The notes beneath the pieces were generated by a model that was given only the letters and a program-made list of their open reading frames with translations, made no database searches and had not been told where the DNA came from. From Begonia masoniana (lineage: Eukaryota > Streptophyta > Magnoliopsida > Cucurbitales > Begoniaceae): 64,000 nt of DNA. Positions within the stretch are counted from its first letter, which is position 1. Every line of letters begins with the position of its first letter. Where the stretch lies: positions 24,326,383-24,390,382 of the forward strand of contig CM039502.1 in the NCBI GenBank assembly GCA_022432975.1. The letters run 5' to 3'. The translations under genes and the position numbers were made by a program. Positions 1 to 11,300 of the stretch are shown here, piece after piece.

Positions 1-1314
1 TATAGATGTGGTATTGCGACAGACCCTTTCGAGCCTACACAATAGATCAATAGCCCCTCTCCAGGCCACATCGCCATTTTCTGTAAAACGTGGTGCGAAA
101 ATTCATTTTCTATGCATAACTGAAAAACCGTGATGCGTGAGCAGTTCAATATGACATAAGGTAAACAATCACATATATACCATCAAGACTATAAATACAT
201 AACCTATAACCTATAAAACAACTAAACCTGTCTACTCAACCACAGCAAATAAACATACGCATCTCCAAAACTCCTCAAGACGACGTCGACGTACGGTGTA
301 GACCAATCGGTCAAGCAAGTTACGAGAACTTACCTCGTGTCCAAAGCAGCTCAAGCTCCAGTCCACAAGCGTTGTTCACCTAAGCAATTCACAACGTTTA
401 TCGTTAAAACGAGTTTAAACTTCTAAACGTCCAAATTTAACCAAAACCTTAACTAAGGAATTTTTCTTAAAATCTTAACCTAACAAATCGAAGTATTTAA
501 ACAACGATTAATGCTCGATAGTTTAAAATTACAATTAACGAGTTTTCCTAAAAACCCGAAAATTCTCCAATTTTAACATTTCTCACAAATCACTCTAACT
601 TCGTCCAATAACGTTCAATACGTCCTTTATATCCTTAATCACAATAAACTTATTAATTTCGAACCCTAAATTTACGTTTTTCGCAAAACCCTAAACGAAA
701 CCCTAACCGTATAACCTCACGAAAATCGAAAACTAATGCACTATAACTATAGATTCATACCTAGAGCGTCGATTGGAGGAGAAAACACGAAGAAAACGGA
801 ACGATTGGACGACTAACGGAGGTCGGAACGTTGAGGAATGGTGACGGGCAGAGAGGAAATCGCGCAAGGGAGGGCTTCTGGCGTGAAATGGCTAAGGAAG
901 AAGGAGAAGAATGGTTTTAATTAAAAATTTACTTTGCAAATTACCATTTTGCCCTTCACACTTAATTCTATTTGTTTCGTCCTTCGTTTCGATAATTGGC
1001 TAACTATTCGTTTTCACCAAATCTCCTTATTTCGCCAATAAGTCCAACTTATTATTTGGGATTTATTAAAACTGTTCGTTCGCAAATCGGACTTCGTTTA
1101 CTATTTTTACTAAAACGTCATTTACATTTCGAGAAACGTAATTACTCGGAATCAAGCATTACTACTCCGGAAAATCTCGTAAATTCCTTAAAATTTCTAT
1201 TAATCATTAGGATTCTAATGACGCTTTTTTTTCGTAAAACGAGTTTTATTTGACATATTTACAAAAATGCCAATATATATTATAATATAAAATCCCGTAA
1301 AGCCGAGTATTACA
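1..1314. mobile_element. Right-hand part of an LTR, cut by the window edge
   Basis: This AT-rich non-coding stretch ends in CCGAGTATTACA at 1303-1314, the usual ...TACA end of a plant LTR. Directly after it, coding sequence of an envelope-like gene resumes in frame, so I read 1-1314 as the end of an LTR inserted in that gene. The possible target duplication is GGAGG (1315-1319), but its partner lies outside the window. No TGGTATCAGAGC-type primer site follows the end, so it is a 3' LTR, a solo LTR or an inverted element. An AAACCCTAA telo-box-like motif lies near 690. The end resembles that of the solo LTR at 59009-61733, which suggests a Ty3-type element, but this is inference. Confidence 0.6.
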
Positions 1315-2486
1315 GGAGGAGGCAGAGAAGGTACCAAAAGAGTAAGTGAAGGAGATGGCTGAGGAACTGATATGGCCTCAAAAAGATGGGATAGAGAGGA
1401 TGAAGCAGGGGGTCTTGGCATTGGTGGAGGAAAGTGGGAGCGTGAGACCAGAGAATGAGGAGGGGAAATATCAAATGCGGGTATCTCTGAGTCACCACCT
1501 CCTTCTTACATTGAGGACTCTTCATCCAAAATCAGTTTCCTTTTTCCTTTTCTGACGGCTGCGACCTTAGCAGCCCTTTGCTTGGACTGATCCATAACAA
1601 ACTTCCCTTGATGGGTTTTCTTAATTCCCATCCTTGACAAAGTAGATTTAGAGTAGTAACTGGATAGTTTGAGACAGGATGGATCCTCATCCTCGGGAAA
1701 CTCAACCTCGAACTTCTGAAAGATCTTCATGAGAAGGAGGTTATAGGGAAAAGATGTGGGCCATGAGGAAACACACTGAATCATCCTTCTCAGAATCATG
1801 TATCCTATATCAACCGGGATTTTTTGATAGATGGCAAAAAGAACAACAAATTCCATGCTGCTGATATCATCATAATGACCACCCTTAGGTATAACATTAT
1901 AACTGATCATTTGATGTAGAAGTCGAGCTCTAATTGTTAAATGTTTGCTCTTTAAGGAATGTGGAATGTTGTGCGAGTCTAGGGCAATTTCTTTCAGAAA
2001 TTGTTTGCCATCGGGTGTTCCAAGAAATGGGGGTTCTAACCCTATTGAATAGATTTTGGGATGTTGATCTAGATGAGGACTCCCCAGAAGCTCATTTAGT
2101 GATTGGGAGGTAAGAACTATGTGTTTTCCATACACATAGCTCGAAATGGTAGATTGGTCAGAAGGATAACTAAGATTGTCATAGAACATTCTAATGGCAG
2201 TCGGGTAAAAGAAGGATTCAACATCAAACAACCCTATTAAACCAATGTCTGTCAAGGGTGCCACTAAATTTAACTCGACTAACTCGTCTGGAACAATACC
2301 ACGACTAGGAATCAACTTCTTATCTTTAAAGTCGTCGTGATACCTGGCTTCAGCAGACTGATTGAGGAAATAGATCGACGACCAACTATTTGCACGAGGG
2401 ATCACAGGAGGTGGACGAGCAGAGGCTTTGGCCTTCTTCTTGGCCGGTTCGGAAACTTCACGAGATGATGAAACCAGATGATCCAT
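1315..2486 (-). pseudogene. Envelope-like / Transposase_32-type ORF of the Copia element, interrupted
   Basis: Reading leftward from the ATG at 2486, the first 326 codons are open. The protein starts with a Lys/Pro-rich segment (AKKKAKASARPPP) and then has a domain with FYPTAIRMFYDNL and HLTIRARLLHQM, like the plant family called putative plant transposon protein (Transposase_32) or envelope-like protein. A stop at 1506-1508 ends the long ORF, but the same frame stays coding-like (Pro/Ser-rich) to 1315, where LTR sequence begins, so the gene has both a premature stop and an insertion. It lies downstream of pol on the same strand, where Sireviruses carry an envelope-like ORF. Its exact molecular function is not known. 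Confidence 0.65.
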
Positions 2487-2796
2487 TGGAAAGATAAGAT
2501 CGAGAGAGAGGATTGGTAGGGCAGGGGTTTTCAGAAAGAGCGCGAAAGATGAAGCGTCTCGGTGAAGAAATAAGAATTTAAATGAAATAAAACACCGCCT
2601 GACGTGATGAAGTCACACGTGTAACACAGATATCGTCTGATAGATGAAACGTGTCAGCAGATTAGAAAATACATCATCTGATGCATAGACATCATCCGGT
2701 CAGTGGAGAAAACATATCATCCGGTTAACTAAATCCACCGATGCCATCAATAAAACAAATCACTCTATCACAGGAAGGATTTCCAACAGAAGAAAC

Positions 2797-5700
2797 TTAG
2801 CATTTCTCAAACCGAATGAGACCTAACCTTATTCTTATATTATTGAAGGTCTTTTCATCCAACGGTTTTGTAAAGATGTCAGCTAATTGGTCTACAGAAT
2901 TAACAAACTCTAAGAAGATATCACCTCTTAGAACATGCTCTCTTATGAAGTGATATCTGATATCGATATGCTTGGTTCTAGAATGCTGAATAGGATTTTT
3001 AGAAATGTTGATAGCACTGGTGTTATCACACCGAATAGGAATCCTATCATAAAACAGATTATAATCTTCCAAAGTCTGTTTCATCCAAAGCATTTGTGCA
3101 CAACAACTGCCTGCAGCAATATATTCACTCTCAACAGTTGACAATGCAACAGAATTCTGTTTCTTAGAATACCAGGAGACTAGAGATTCACCAAGGAACT
3201 GACATGTTCCACTAATTCTGTTTCTTAGAATACCAAGAGACTAGAGATTCACCAAGGAACTGACATGTTCCACTGGTGCTTTTCTTATCAACTAGACTAC
3301 CTGCATAATCAGAATCTGAATATCCAATCAGATCAAAAGAAGTGCCCTTCAGATACCATAATCCTAGGTCAGGTGTCCCACTTAAATATTTGAAAATCCT
3401 TTTGACAGCAGTTAAGTGAGATTCCTTAGGAGCAGCTTGAAATCTAGCACAAAGACAAACACTAAAGAGTATATCTGGTCTACTTGCAGTCAGATATAAC
3501 AATGAACCAATGATACCACGATATTTCTTAATATCAACACTAATTCCCTTTTCATCTTTATCCAAATTTGTTGTGGTACTCATGGGAGTCTTGGAAGACT
3601 TAGAAGATTCCAATCCAAATTTCTTAAGGAGTTCCTTGATGTATTTTTCTTGACAGAAGAAAATTCCATCAGGATTTTAACTAATCTGGAAACCTAAGAA
3701 GAATTTTAACTCCCCCATCCTACTCATTTCAAATTCACTTTGCATGAGGGAAGAAAATTCATTACACATGTTGACATTAGTTGACCCAAAAATAATGTCA
3801 TCAACATAAATTTGAACTAACAGAATGTCCTTATCCTTTTGCATGGTAAATAGAGTTGAATCAGTATTCTCCTTTTTGAAATTCCTTTCCTCAAGGAAAT
3901 TCTTCAATCTATCATACCAAGCTCTAGGAGCCTGCTTAAAACCATAAAGGGCTTTCCTTAATTTGTAGACATGGTCAGGTTTATCAAAAATTTCAAAACC
4001 TAAGGGTTGCTCAACAAAAACTTCTTCATTGATGAAACCATTTAAGAATGCACTCTTTACATCCATTTGAAAGAGAGTGAAGTTCTTGTAGCAGGCAAAG
4101 ACTAGGAGCATCATAATTGACTCTAATCTAGTTACTGGGGCAAAGGATTCCTCAAAATCAATACCCTCTTCTTGAGAGTATCCCTTAGCAACTAGTCTAG
4201 CCTTATATCTAACCACAATCCAATTTTCATCCAACTTATTCTTGAAAACCCATTTAGTTCCAATGATGGGATGATCCATAGGCCGTGGAACAAGTTCACA
4301 TACCTTGCTCATTTCAAATTGATTTAGCTTCTCTTGCATAGCTAAAATCCAATTATCATCACTCTCGGCCTCTTCAAATTTCTTGGGCTCTACTTGAGAG
4401 ATGAATGCCACATTGGCACAGAGATTCCTAAGAGATTATCTAGTTTTAACTCCTAAGGAAGGATCACCTAAAATTTCATCTATTGGATGGTCTTTGACAT
4501 ACTTCCAATATCTAGGAAGAGCAAGATTTTCATCCTTGACAGGAATTATATCTAAAGAAGTAGAAGAGGGTTTTAAAGATTTTTCTACTTGAAGGGGATC
4601 ACAAGGCTTTTCTAAAGAAAGAGAGTCCAGTTGTCTATCCAAAGAATCATCCTCATCCACATTGATTGTGGGTTGAAGGGACTCATCAAAGTTGACATGA
4701 ACTGATTCTTCTACAACTAGAGTTCTCCTATTGAATACTATATATGCTTTACTTGAAAGAGAATAACCAAGAAAAATTCCAAGATCAGATTTGGAATCAA
4801 ATTTTCCTAAGTTATCCTTAGTGTTGAGGATAAAGTATTTACTGCCAAAGGTTCTAAAGTATTTGACAGAAGGAGTTTTTCCACTCCAGAGCTCATATGG
4901 AGTTTTCTCAAGAATAGGTCTTATTGAGACCCGATTAAGCACATAACAGGCTGTTGCAACAGCTTCAGCCCAGAAATACTTAGGAAGAGAGTTTTCATTA
5001 AGCATAGTTCGAGCTAGCTCTTGGAGAGACCTATTTTTCCTCTCAACAACACCATTTTGCTGAGGGGTTCTAGGAGAGGAGAAGTTGTGTTCAATTTCAT
5101 GTTTGAGACACAAGAGTTCAAATCTTTCATTTTCAAATTCTCCTCCATGATCACTACGAATAGCAATAATGGTGAGCTCCTTTTCATTTTGAACTCTTTT
5201 CCTAAAGCTAGAAAAGGTATCAAAAGTCTCATCCTTAGACTTCAGAAAATATACCCAGGTGAATCTAGAGAAGTCATCTATAATAACAAAGGCAAGCTGA
5301 CTATATTGGAAGGACCGAAGAGGTCCATATGAAGGAGTTGGAGAGGCTTTGAAGTAGAAATTGCATTCTTAGATGCAAAGGAACTTTTGATCTGCTTTCC
5401 CATTTGGCAGGCTTCACAGGCCTTATCCTTCTTAAAGGATATCTTAGGGATCCCTCTAACTAAATTCTCCCTAGTAATCTTAGCTAAGGTATCCATTCCT
5501 ACATGACCTAATCTCTTATGCCAAGTCCAGCAGTCATTGGAAGAATTAACAGCAAAACATTTCTCATCAACATGCTCAAAATCAGTCAGATCAATAATAT
5601 AGACATTTTCTTTTATAAAGCCTTTAAACAGAACATTGTTATTTGAAATGTCTTTGATCACACAAGCATTTGATTTAAATGTTACTTTATAGCCTTTGTC

Positions 5701-7550
5701 ACACAATTTACTTATGCTCAGCAGATTATGTTTTAATCCTTCTACTAATAAAACATTTTCAGTGATTGGATTAGAAGAATTACCTATATTGCCAATGCCA
5801 ACAATTTTGCCCTTTTGCTTTCCACCAAAAGTAACACTTCCTTTCTTCTTGTTGACAACAGCAAACTTAGATGCATCTCCAGTCATGTGCCTTGAACAGC
5901 CACTGTCCAGGTACCATTGATTCCTTAATGGAGACGCATCATCCTGCAAGACAGAAATCAGGTTGTCTTCTTAGGTACCTAAATCTTTTGGGTCCTCGCG
6001 TTAGGTCTGGTTCCCTTGGGAACCCATTGAAGTTTACCACTTGATTTCATATTGTTTGCTTTTAACGGACATACAAAAGATTTATGTCCTGCTTCATTAC
6101 ACGCATGGCAGACAGAGGATTTAACAAAGAAATTTTTAAAAACTTTCTTTTTATTAGACTTGTTGTACCCTAAACCAGCTCTGTCAAAATTTGCTCTCTG
6201 ACTACCTAATAACATCTTAAACAACTTAGTGCCATTAGTAAATTTTAGAATAATTGCATTCAAATCTCCATTTTTGCTTTTGAGCTTATCTATTTCCTTG
6301 ACATGTAGATTACACTCCTTAGCATGCTTTTCTACGACATTTGCATTTTCCTTCTTTAAGGAATTGTACTTGGATTTAAGTATGTTATACTGCTTTACTA
6401 GATCATTGAAAGCATCAATTAAATTATCCTCCTCACTTTCGCTATCATCATTAGATTCATTAATACTAGAAGAATGACTAACCTCATCCTCCTTGGCCAT
6501 GAAGCATAGATTTGCCACTTCCTCATCTTCTAAAGAGGAGGTGTCACCTTCACTGTCATCCCAAGTGGCCTTCATAGCCTTTTTCTTAAATTTCTTGGGA
6601 TTCTTCTTGGCCTGTGAACAATCTGCCTTCATATGGCCAGGCTTGCCGCACCCAAAACATGTGATTTTCTTTTCCTTTTGAGATTTCTCAGCCCTTGGAA
6701 ATCTCCTTCCTTGCATTCTTTTTCTCTGGAGGAATTTGTTGAACCTCCTTGTAATGAGGGCAATATCCTCATCATCATCTTCTTCTTCTTCCTCAGATAC
6801 TTCTTGTTTACTGGAGGAAGCTTTCAAGGCAATATCTTTCCTTTTTGTAGCCTCCTTTTCCTTAAGGTCTTCCTTCTCATTAGACCTCATTGTGATCTCA
6901 TGCGTCATGAGAGATCCAATGAGCTCTTCAAGCTTTAGAGCTTTAAGATCCTTTGCTTCCTGAATGGTGGTTACCTTCGGCTGCCAACTTCTTGGAAGAC
7001 ATCTAAGGATCTTCCTAACCTGTTCTTCACTAGAGTAAGATTTACCAAGAGCTTTCAAGTCATTAGTTATGTTAGTAAATCTTGTAAACATAGAGGAAAC
7101 AGACTCATCCTTAGGCATAGAGAATAGTTCATACTCGTGTATGAGCATATTCAGTTTGCTCTCCTTCACCTAATTTGTGCCCTCGTGTGTGACCTCTAGT
7201 AAGTGCCAGATCTCTTGTGCACTCTCACACCATTGTACTCTATTAAACTCATCTCTGTTCAGAGCACAGTATAGAGTGTTTACAGCCTTGGCATTTAAGC
7301 TTAAATTCTTCTTGTCAGATTCAGTTAATTCATTAGACCTTTTTGGTATGCTAACCCCGTTTTCAGTTTTCATGGCTTTAAATGGACCAAATTCTATATT
7401 ATTCCATATGTCATAGTCCATAGCCTGAACATAAATTCTCATCCTAGATTTCCAGTATACATAATCAATACTATCGAAGAATGGAGGTCTAGTGGTAGAC
7501 TGACCTTCCATTTGTGTAGAGTGTGTGTTGAATGCCATTTCAAATATCAC
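2797..7550 (-). pseudogene. Sirevirus-type Ty1/Copia gag-pol, degenerate
   Basis: This is a minus-strand Copia polyprotein in the order gag, protease, integrase, reverse transcriptase, RNase H. Gag (7550-5979) has two zinc knuckles (CFGCGKPGHMKADC, CHACNEAGHKSFVC) separated by acidic and coiled-coil-like sequence, as in Sireviruses. Protease has WYLDSGCSRHMTG, integrase has an HHCC region starting WHKRLGH and then PQQNGVVERKN, RT has YVDDIIFGS, and RNase H ends at 2797. Lesions are in-frame stops at 7170-7172, 4436-4438 and 3677-3679, frame changes near 5970 and 5300, and a 61-bp tandem duplication in RNase H. It cannot make a full polyprotein. The long gag and the downstream envelope-like ORF support the Sirevirus assignment. 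Confidence 0.93.
3153..3274 (-). repeat. 61-bp tandem duplication inside RNase H
   Basis: Positions 3153-3213 and 3214-3274 are two copies of the same 61 bp, differing at one base that I can see (CAGGAG versus CAAGAG). Because 61 is not a multiple of three, the duplication shifts the reading frame of the RNase H domain. Confidence 0.9.
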
Positions 7551-7590
7551 AATATTTTCTAGATAAATAACTTAGACAATATTAAACCTT

Positions 7591-7602
7591 GCTTTGATAC
7601 CA
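7591..7602 (-). other. Primer binding site of the first Copia element
   Basis: On the minus strand this reads TGGTATCAAAGC, one base from the initiator-tRNA-Met complement TGGTATCAGAGC. It lies two bases from the end of the LTR and fixes both the LTR boundary and the minus-strand orientation. Confidence 0.8.
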
Positions 7603-7604
7603 AT

Positions 7605-8904
7605 TGTAGGATCGAGATTGTCTAAGAGGGGGGGGGGGTGAATTAGACTTTTAAGCTTAATTTAGTAATCTAGATAATTTCTCTCGTGTTCTTAAAACTT
7701 AAAGGCTAAAAGCAGACAATCAAATAAAGTTGAGAGAGAGAGAAATTAACACCAGGATTTTTAACGTGGTTCGGCTAAACTTGCCTACGTCTACGCTCCA
7801 AGGCTCCCCCTTGAAGATTCTTAACCTTCTCCTCAACGAGAAAACATAGATCGAATTGCCGGGCTTCGATCTACTGCCTTTTACACAGATCTGGATTGTT
7901 CTTCACGGGCGACAATCCACTGCCTTTACAGTTTTTGAGTTTGTAAATTACAAGCACATACTACACTCTCACAAGGATTAAATCTCAAGTTAAAGCAAAG
8001 AGGTGTAGTGGAAATACAGAGTATGATAGAATTCGCAGGTTAAGGCTCAAAATTCAAATTCGCAAAAGTTGTTCCTTCGTGCTCTAACCTCGGCTTAAAT
8101 ACTCTGTCTGATTTCTGCTTCACAGACTTGAATGCTTCTTTCTTCAAATGGAAAAATGTTACCGTTGGGAAGCATCCGTACTTAAGCAGATATCCGTTGC
8201 ATCTGAAATTGATGTTCGTCGTCGCCATTAATGTACTGGAGTTAAAGCTGAAAACGACGTCACTGTAGCTTCGCGCTAACTTTGAATTCTGGCGGAAGAC
8301 AATGTTGTTTTAGTCTTGAACCGCCATCGGTGGATGCAACTTCAAAATGTTGAACGGGCATAGGATGATAAATCTTTATTTGCTGAACCGGTGTCGGATG
8401 ATGAAGTGTTAGACGTCTTATTGAAGTCTTCCGCCCTTGTCGTCTAGCGAACGTAGGATGTCTCCTTGAAGTCATCCGTCTTTGTCGTTTAGCGAGCGTA
8501 GGATATCTTCTTGAAGTCATTCGCCTTTGTCGTCTAGCGAGCGTAGGATATCTTCTTGAAGTCATCCGCCTTTGTCGTCTAGCGAGCGTAGGATATCTTC
8601 TTGAAGTCATCCGCCTTTGTCATGTAGCGAGCGGTGGAGTTCTTCATTTATCTCATCCGCCTTTGTCGTTTAGCGAGCGGTGGAGTTCTTCATTTATCTC
8701 ATCCGCCTTTGTCGTTTAGCGAGCGGTGGAGTTCTTCATTTATCTCATCTGCCTTTGTCGTTTAGCGAGCGGTGGAGTTCTTCATTTATCTCATCTGCCT
8801 TTGACTAACGATTGTTTCAGCCCTGTTAAACAACTATACAGCCCTGTATACTTAACCACATTCATTAGATAACTAAAATACCCTTTTCAAGGGTATTTCC
8901 AACA
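7605..8904 (-). repeat. 5' LTR of the first Copia element
   Basis: On the plus strand the LTR begins TGTAGGATCGAG next to the primer binding site and ends near ...TATTTCCAACA at 8904, giving about 1.3 kb. A run of ten G begins near 7630. The far half holds a minisatellite (8420-8805). The partner LTR is not in the window, because the element runs off the left edge through the inserted LTR at 1-1314. The right boundary rests only on a CA end and the change in base composition. Confidence 0.65.
8420..8805. repeat. Two-phase minisatellite inside the LTR
   Basis: The first array (about 8420-8620) repeats a unit of about 44 bp containing CCTTTGTCGTCTAGCGAGCG and TAGGATATCTTCTTGAAGTC. The second (about 8625-8805) repeats a related unit of about 46 bp in which the second half is GGTGGAGTTCTTCATTTATC. 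Both share the core CCGCCTTTGTCG-TAGCGAGCG. The repeats create a spurious Arg-rich ORF on the minus strand. Confidence 0.85.
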
Positions 8905-9119
8905 GATTAAAAATCTTGCATAATTCATTATTCTCATTTAAAAAAACATAATCAAATTAGATATTTAACATTCAAATACATCATCAAAAACTTAGTTAGA
9001 CTTAAACACTAATTAAATCAACAATATATAATCAAACAATTTCAGTAAAATATAAACAATAATGTACATCAAACTCAAATAAAAGTACATCAAATAAGAT
9101 ACAAATATAAACTAAAGTA
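8905..9119. other. AT-rich spacer
   Basis: This short AT-rich interval lies between the LTR end and the 3' end of the next transposon-related ORF. I see no coding or structural signal in it; it may be the 3' untranslated part of that ORF. Confidence 0.5.
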
Positions 9120-10415
9120 CTCCAGTGGTATATCGTCGCCGTCGTCGTCTCTGCTGGCCATCCAATCCCCCAGCTTCTGAGTGACCTCTCTAATGGACTA
9201 TCTGAGATAGTCCTGTGACTTAACCACCTTCTTCTGACCCACGGTCAGCTGCTCGACACTGCCTATGAGGAACTCAATTCTCTGCTCCATCTGCCGAAGC
9301 ATCTGCTACCGCTCCTGATGCATCTGCCGCTCCTCCAGATGCATCTGTTGTCGCTCTTGATGCATCTGTCGCTCTTCCAGATGCATATGCTGCCGCTCTT
9401 GATGCATCTGCTGCATCATTTTTCAGCTATTGCCAAACTCAGAGGACATTGGCGGCGCCGTCGCAGTGGTGTGGTTTTCCTCTTCCATCGGAGCATCCTG
9501 AGCTGAAGCGTCCCCGAGCTCCCCCTTAAGCATCAAACACCCGGAGACCTCGACTAGACCCATCCTAGATAGATGAAGTCTGTCAAATACATGCTCAACC
9601 TGTGATCGCTGCACGAGCCACCAAATCAATGTACCATACGGTAGATTTTTGTTACGTGTTCACGCGATCTCGTGCATGTTCCCCAATATCATGAACATGG
9701 GGTCGAAGAGCGTGCTGCTGTACATCTTCTCCATCACATAGAGATTCATCCAGTTGACTAGATCTCTATGGCCATCCCTCAGCAGCAGTGAGTGGCTGAT
9801 AAGGTTGTGAACAATCCGAGCTTTGGCGTTCAACTCCTTCGATTTCAGTTTGGTGAATTTTTCAATATCTGAATTGCGGTGAATCTGTTGGAGAAATTGC
9901 AATCCCTCCGGTGTTCTAGTGAAATCACACTTTCGAGAAGCGTGATAGTATTGTGCAGCTATCTCGTTAGTAAATCTCAGCAGCTCGTTCACATGTCTTG
10001 CAAAAAAAACTAATCTTCTTACCACAGACATATGACTTCATGCACCCCTCCCTCCCGGTGTTGGTCAAGTTCGCGTAAAATAAGCAAACAACTTGATCAC
10101 ATGTCTCCCCACTCATGTTGTACAGCCCTTACAACCCAATTCTGTTAAACATTTTATAGATCTGCATAGACTCCCAACCAGTAAAGTTTACAGTCTTTTC
10201 ATAAATAATTGGTCGGACTGAAATATCCCAATCGAACCTCTTTTTACACTCCTCGCTTTGAAAATCAATCGAGAAGTAACCGGGCGGTGGTCGGGGCACT
10301 TCGGCGGAGGACCTTGTGACGAATATCCTAGCCCGTTTGATGGTGGTCCCCGGTTTGAGGGGCCAACTTGTGTCGAAGGGTGAGGACGTTTGAACGATAT
10401 TTTGGGGCCCATTGC
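9120..10415 (-). pseudogene. Degenerate Transposase_32-like gene
   Basis: Three reading-frame pieces on the minus strand join into one decayed gene. They are a Pro/Gly/Ser-rich start at 10412 (MGPKISFKRPHPSTQ), a central domain with GWESMQIYKMFNRIG, CLFYANL, EGLQFLQQIH, KARIVHNLI and HRDLVNWMNLYVMEK, and a Gln/Glu/His-rich coiled-coil-like tail with repeats of LEERQMHQER near 9310-9420, ending in DDDGDDIP. At least two in-frame stops and one frame change disrupt it. The central domain is the same family as the ORF at 1315-2486 and the plus-strand fragment at 31381-31905. The 30-36-bp repeat in the tail gives false ORFs on the other strand. Confidence 0.75.
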
Positions 10416-11300
10416 CTCGGATTTTCAGAAAAAATGGCTCGGATTTTGGGAGGATTTTCAGATTTTTGGCAATAACAGGCTCGGGTTTGAAGATTTTTGG
10501 CTTTTAGAAGGGTTGAGTTTTGGGATTTTCAGAGATTAGAAGACTCGATTTTAGGGGATTTGAATTTTCGCAGATAGGGCTTTTGCCGGTGGATTTTGGG
10601 GTTCTCGACTCTGAGGATTTTCGGCTGGTAGAAGGCTCGGGTTTGAGGATTTCTCAACGTTGAGGGGCTGATTCTTGCGATTCTTGCTATTTTCAGAAAA
10701 AATCGAAAACTTTGCCCTTTCTCCTCTCTCGGTTTCAGAATGCAAAGGGCAAACAGGGGACCGAAATTTTAAATATCAACGACAATTTGACCCCCCGTGT
10801 TTAGAACTAGGGCAAATGTGGGGGGCCGAGTTAGAATTTCGGCCCCCTGTGTTTAGAACTTGGGTGAATGCGGGGGGCCAAGTTAAAATTTCGGCCCCCC
10901 GCATATAGAACTTGGAAAAATCGGAGGGCCGAGTTGAAAATTAGGCCCCTCCGCATTAAATTTTCTAGGAAACACGGGGGGCTGAGTCAGATTTGCAGCC
11001 CCCCTGAAATTTGTTCACGTGCATTGCACGTGTTAGGGTGATCCAATCCTTTCGCGTCAAACTCCGTATGATGCGGTGGGCCGAAGCTGTGACACGGCCC
11101 CCCGAATTGGGTTCGCGTGCAGTGCATGTGCGGGAGAGCCAGAGCTACCCGCATCTTCCCCAGTGGAATGCGAGTGGCTGCGATTTGTATTCGGCCCGCC
11201 GAATGGATCGACATGCAGCGCACCTGTGAGGGGCCTGTGACATGCGGGGGGCTGCGATTTGAAGTCGGCCCCTCGAATTACAATTTGGGGGGCATGCTTC
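10416..11300. repeat. Region upstream of the Transposase_32-like gene, with GC-rich short repeats
   Basis: From 10416 to about 10740 the sequence is a diverged repetition of GATTTTC/GGCTCGGGTTT-like words. From about 10770 to 11290 it becomes a degenerate tandem array with a spacing of about 65 bp built on AATTTCGGCCCCC, GTTTAGAACTTGGG and TGCGGGGGGC. No credible ORF is present. A comparable GC-rich array lies upstream of the MULE transposase at 35930-36290. Confidence 0.7.

Noticed and set aside
660..720. Possible interstitial telomere repeat (AACCCTAAA-like words)
   Set aside because: Only a few degenerate copies are present, not a run; it is better read as telo-box-like motifs in an LTR.
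8260..8610. Arg-rich 116-residue minus-strand ORF with repeated TSRRYPTLARRQ
   Set aside because: It is a translation of the LTR minisatellite with no start context or family resemblance.
9318..9506. Leu/His-rich plus-strand ORF
   Set aside because: It is the antisense of the Gln/Glu/His repeat tail of the minus-strand Transposase_32-like gene.
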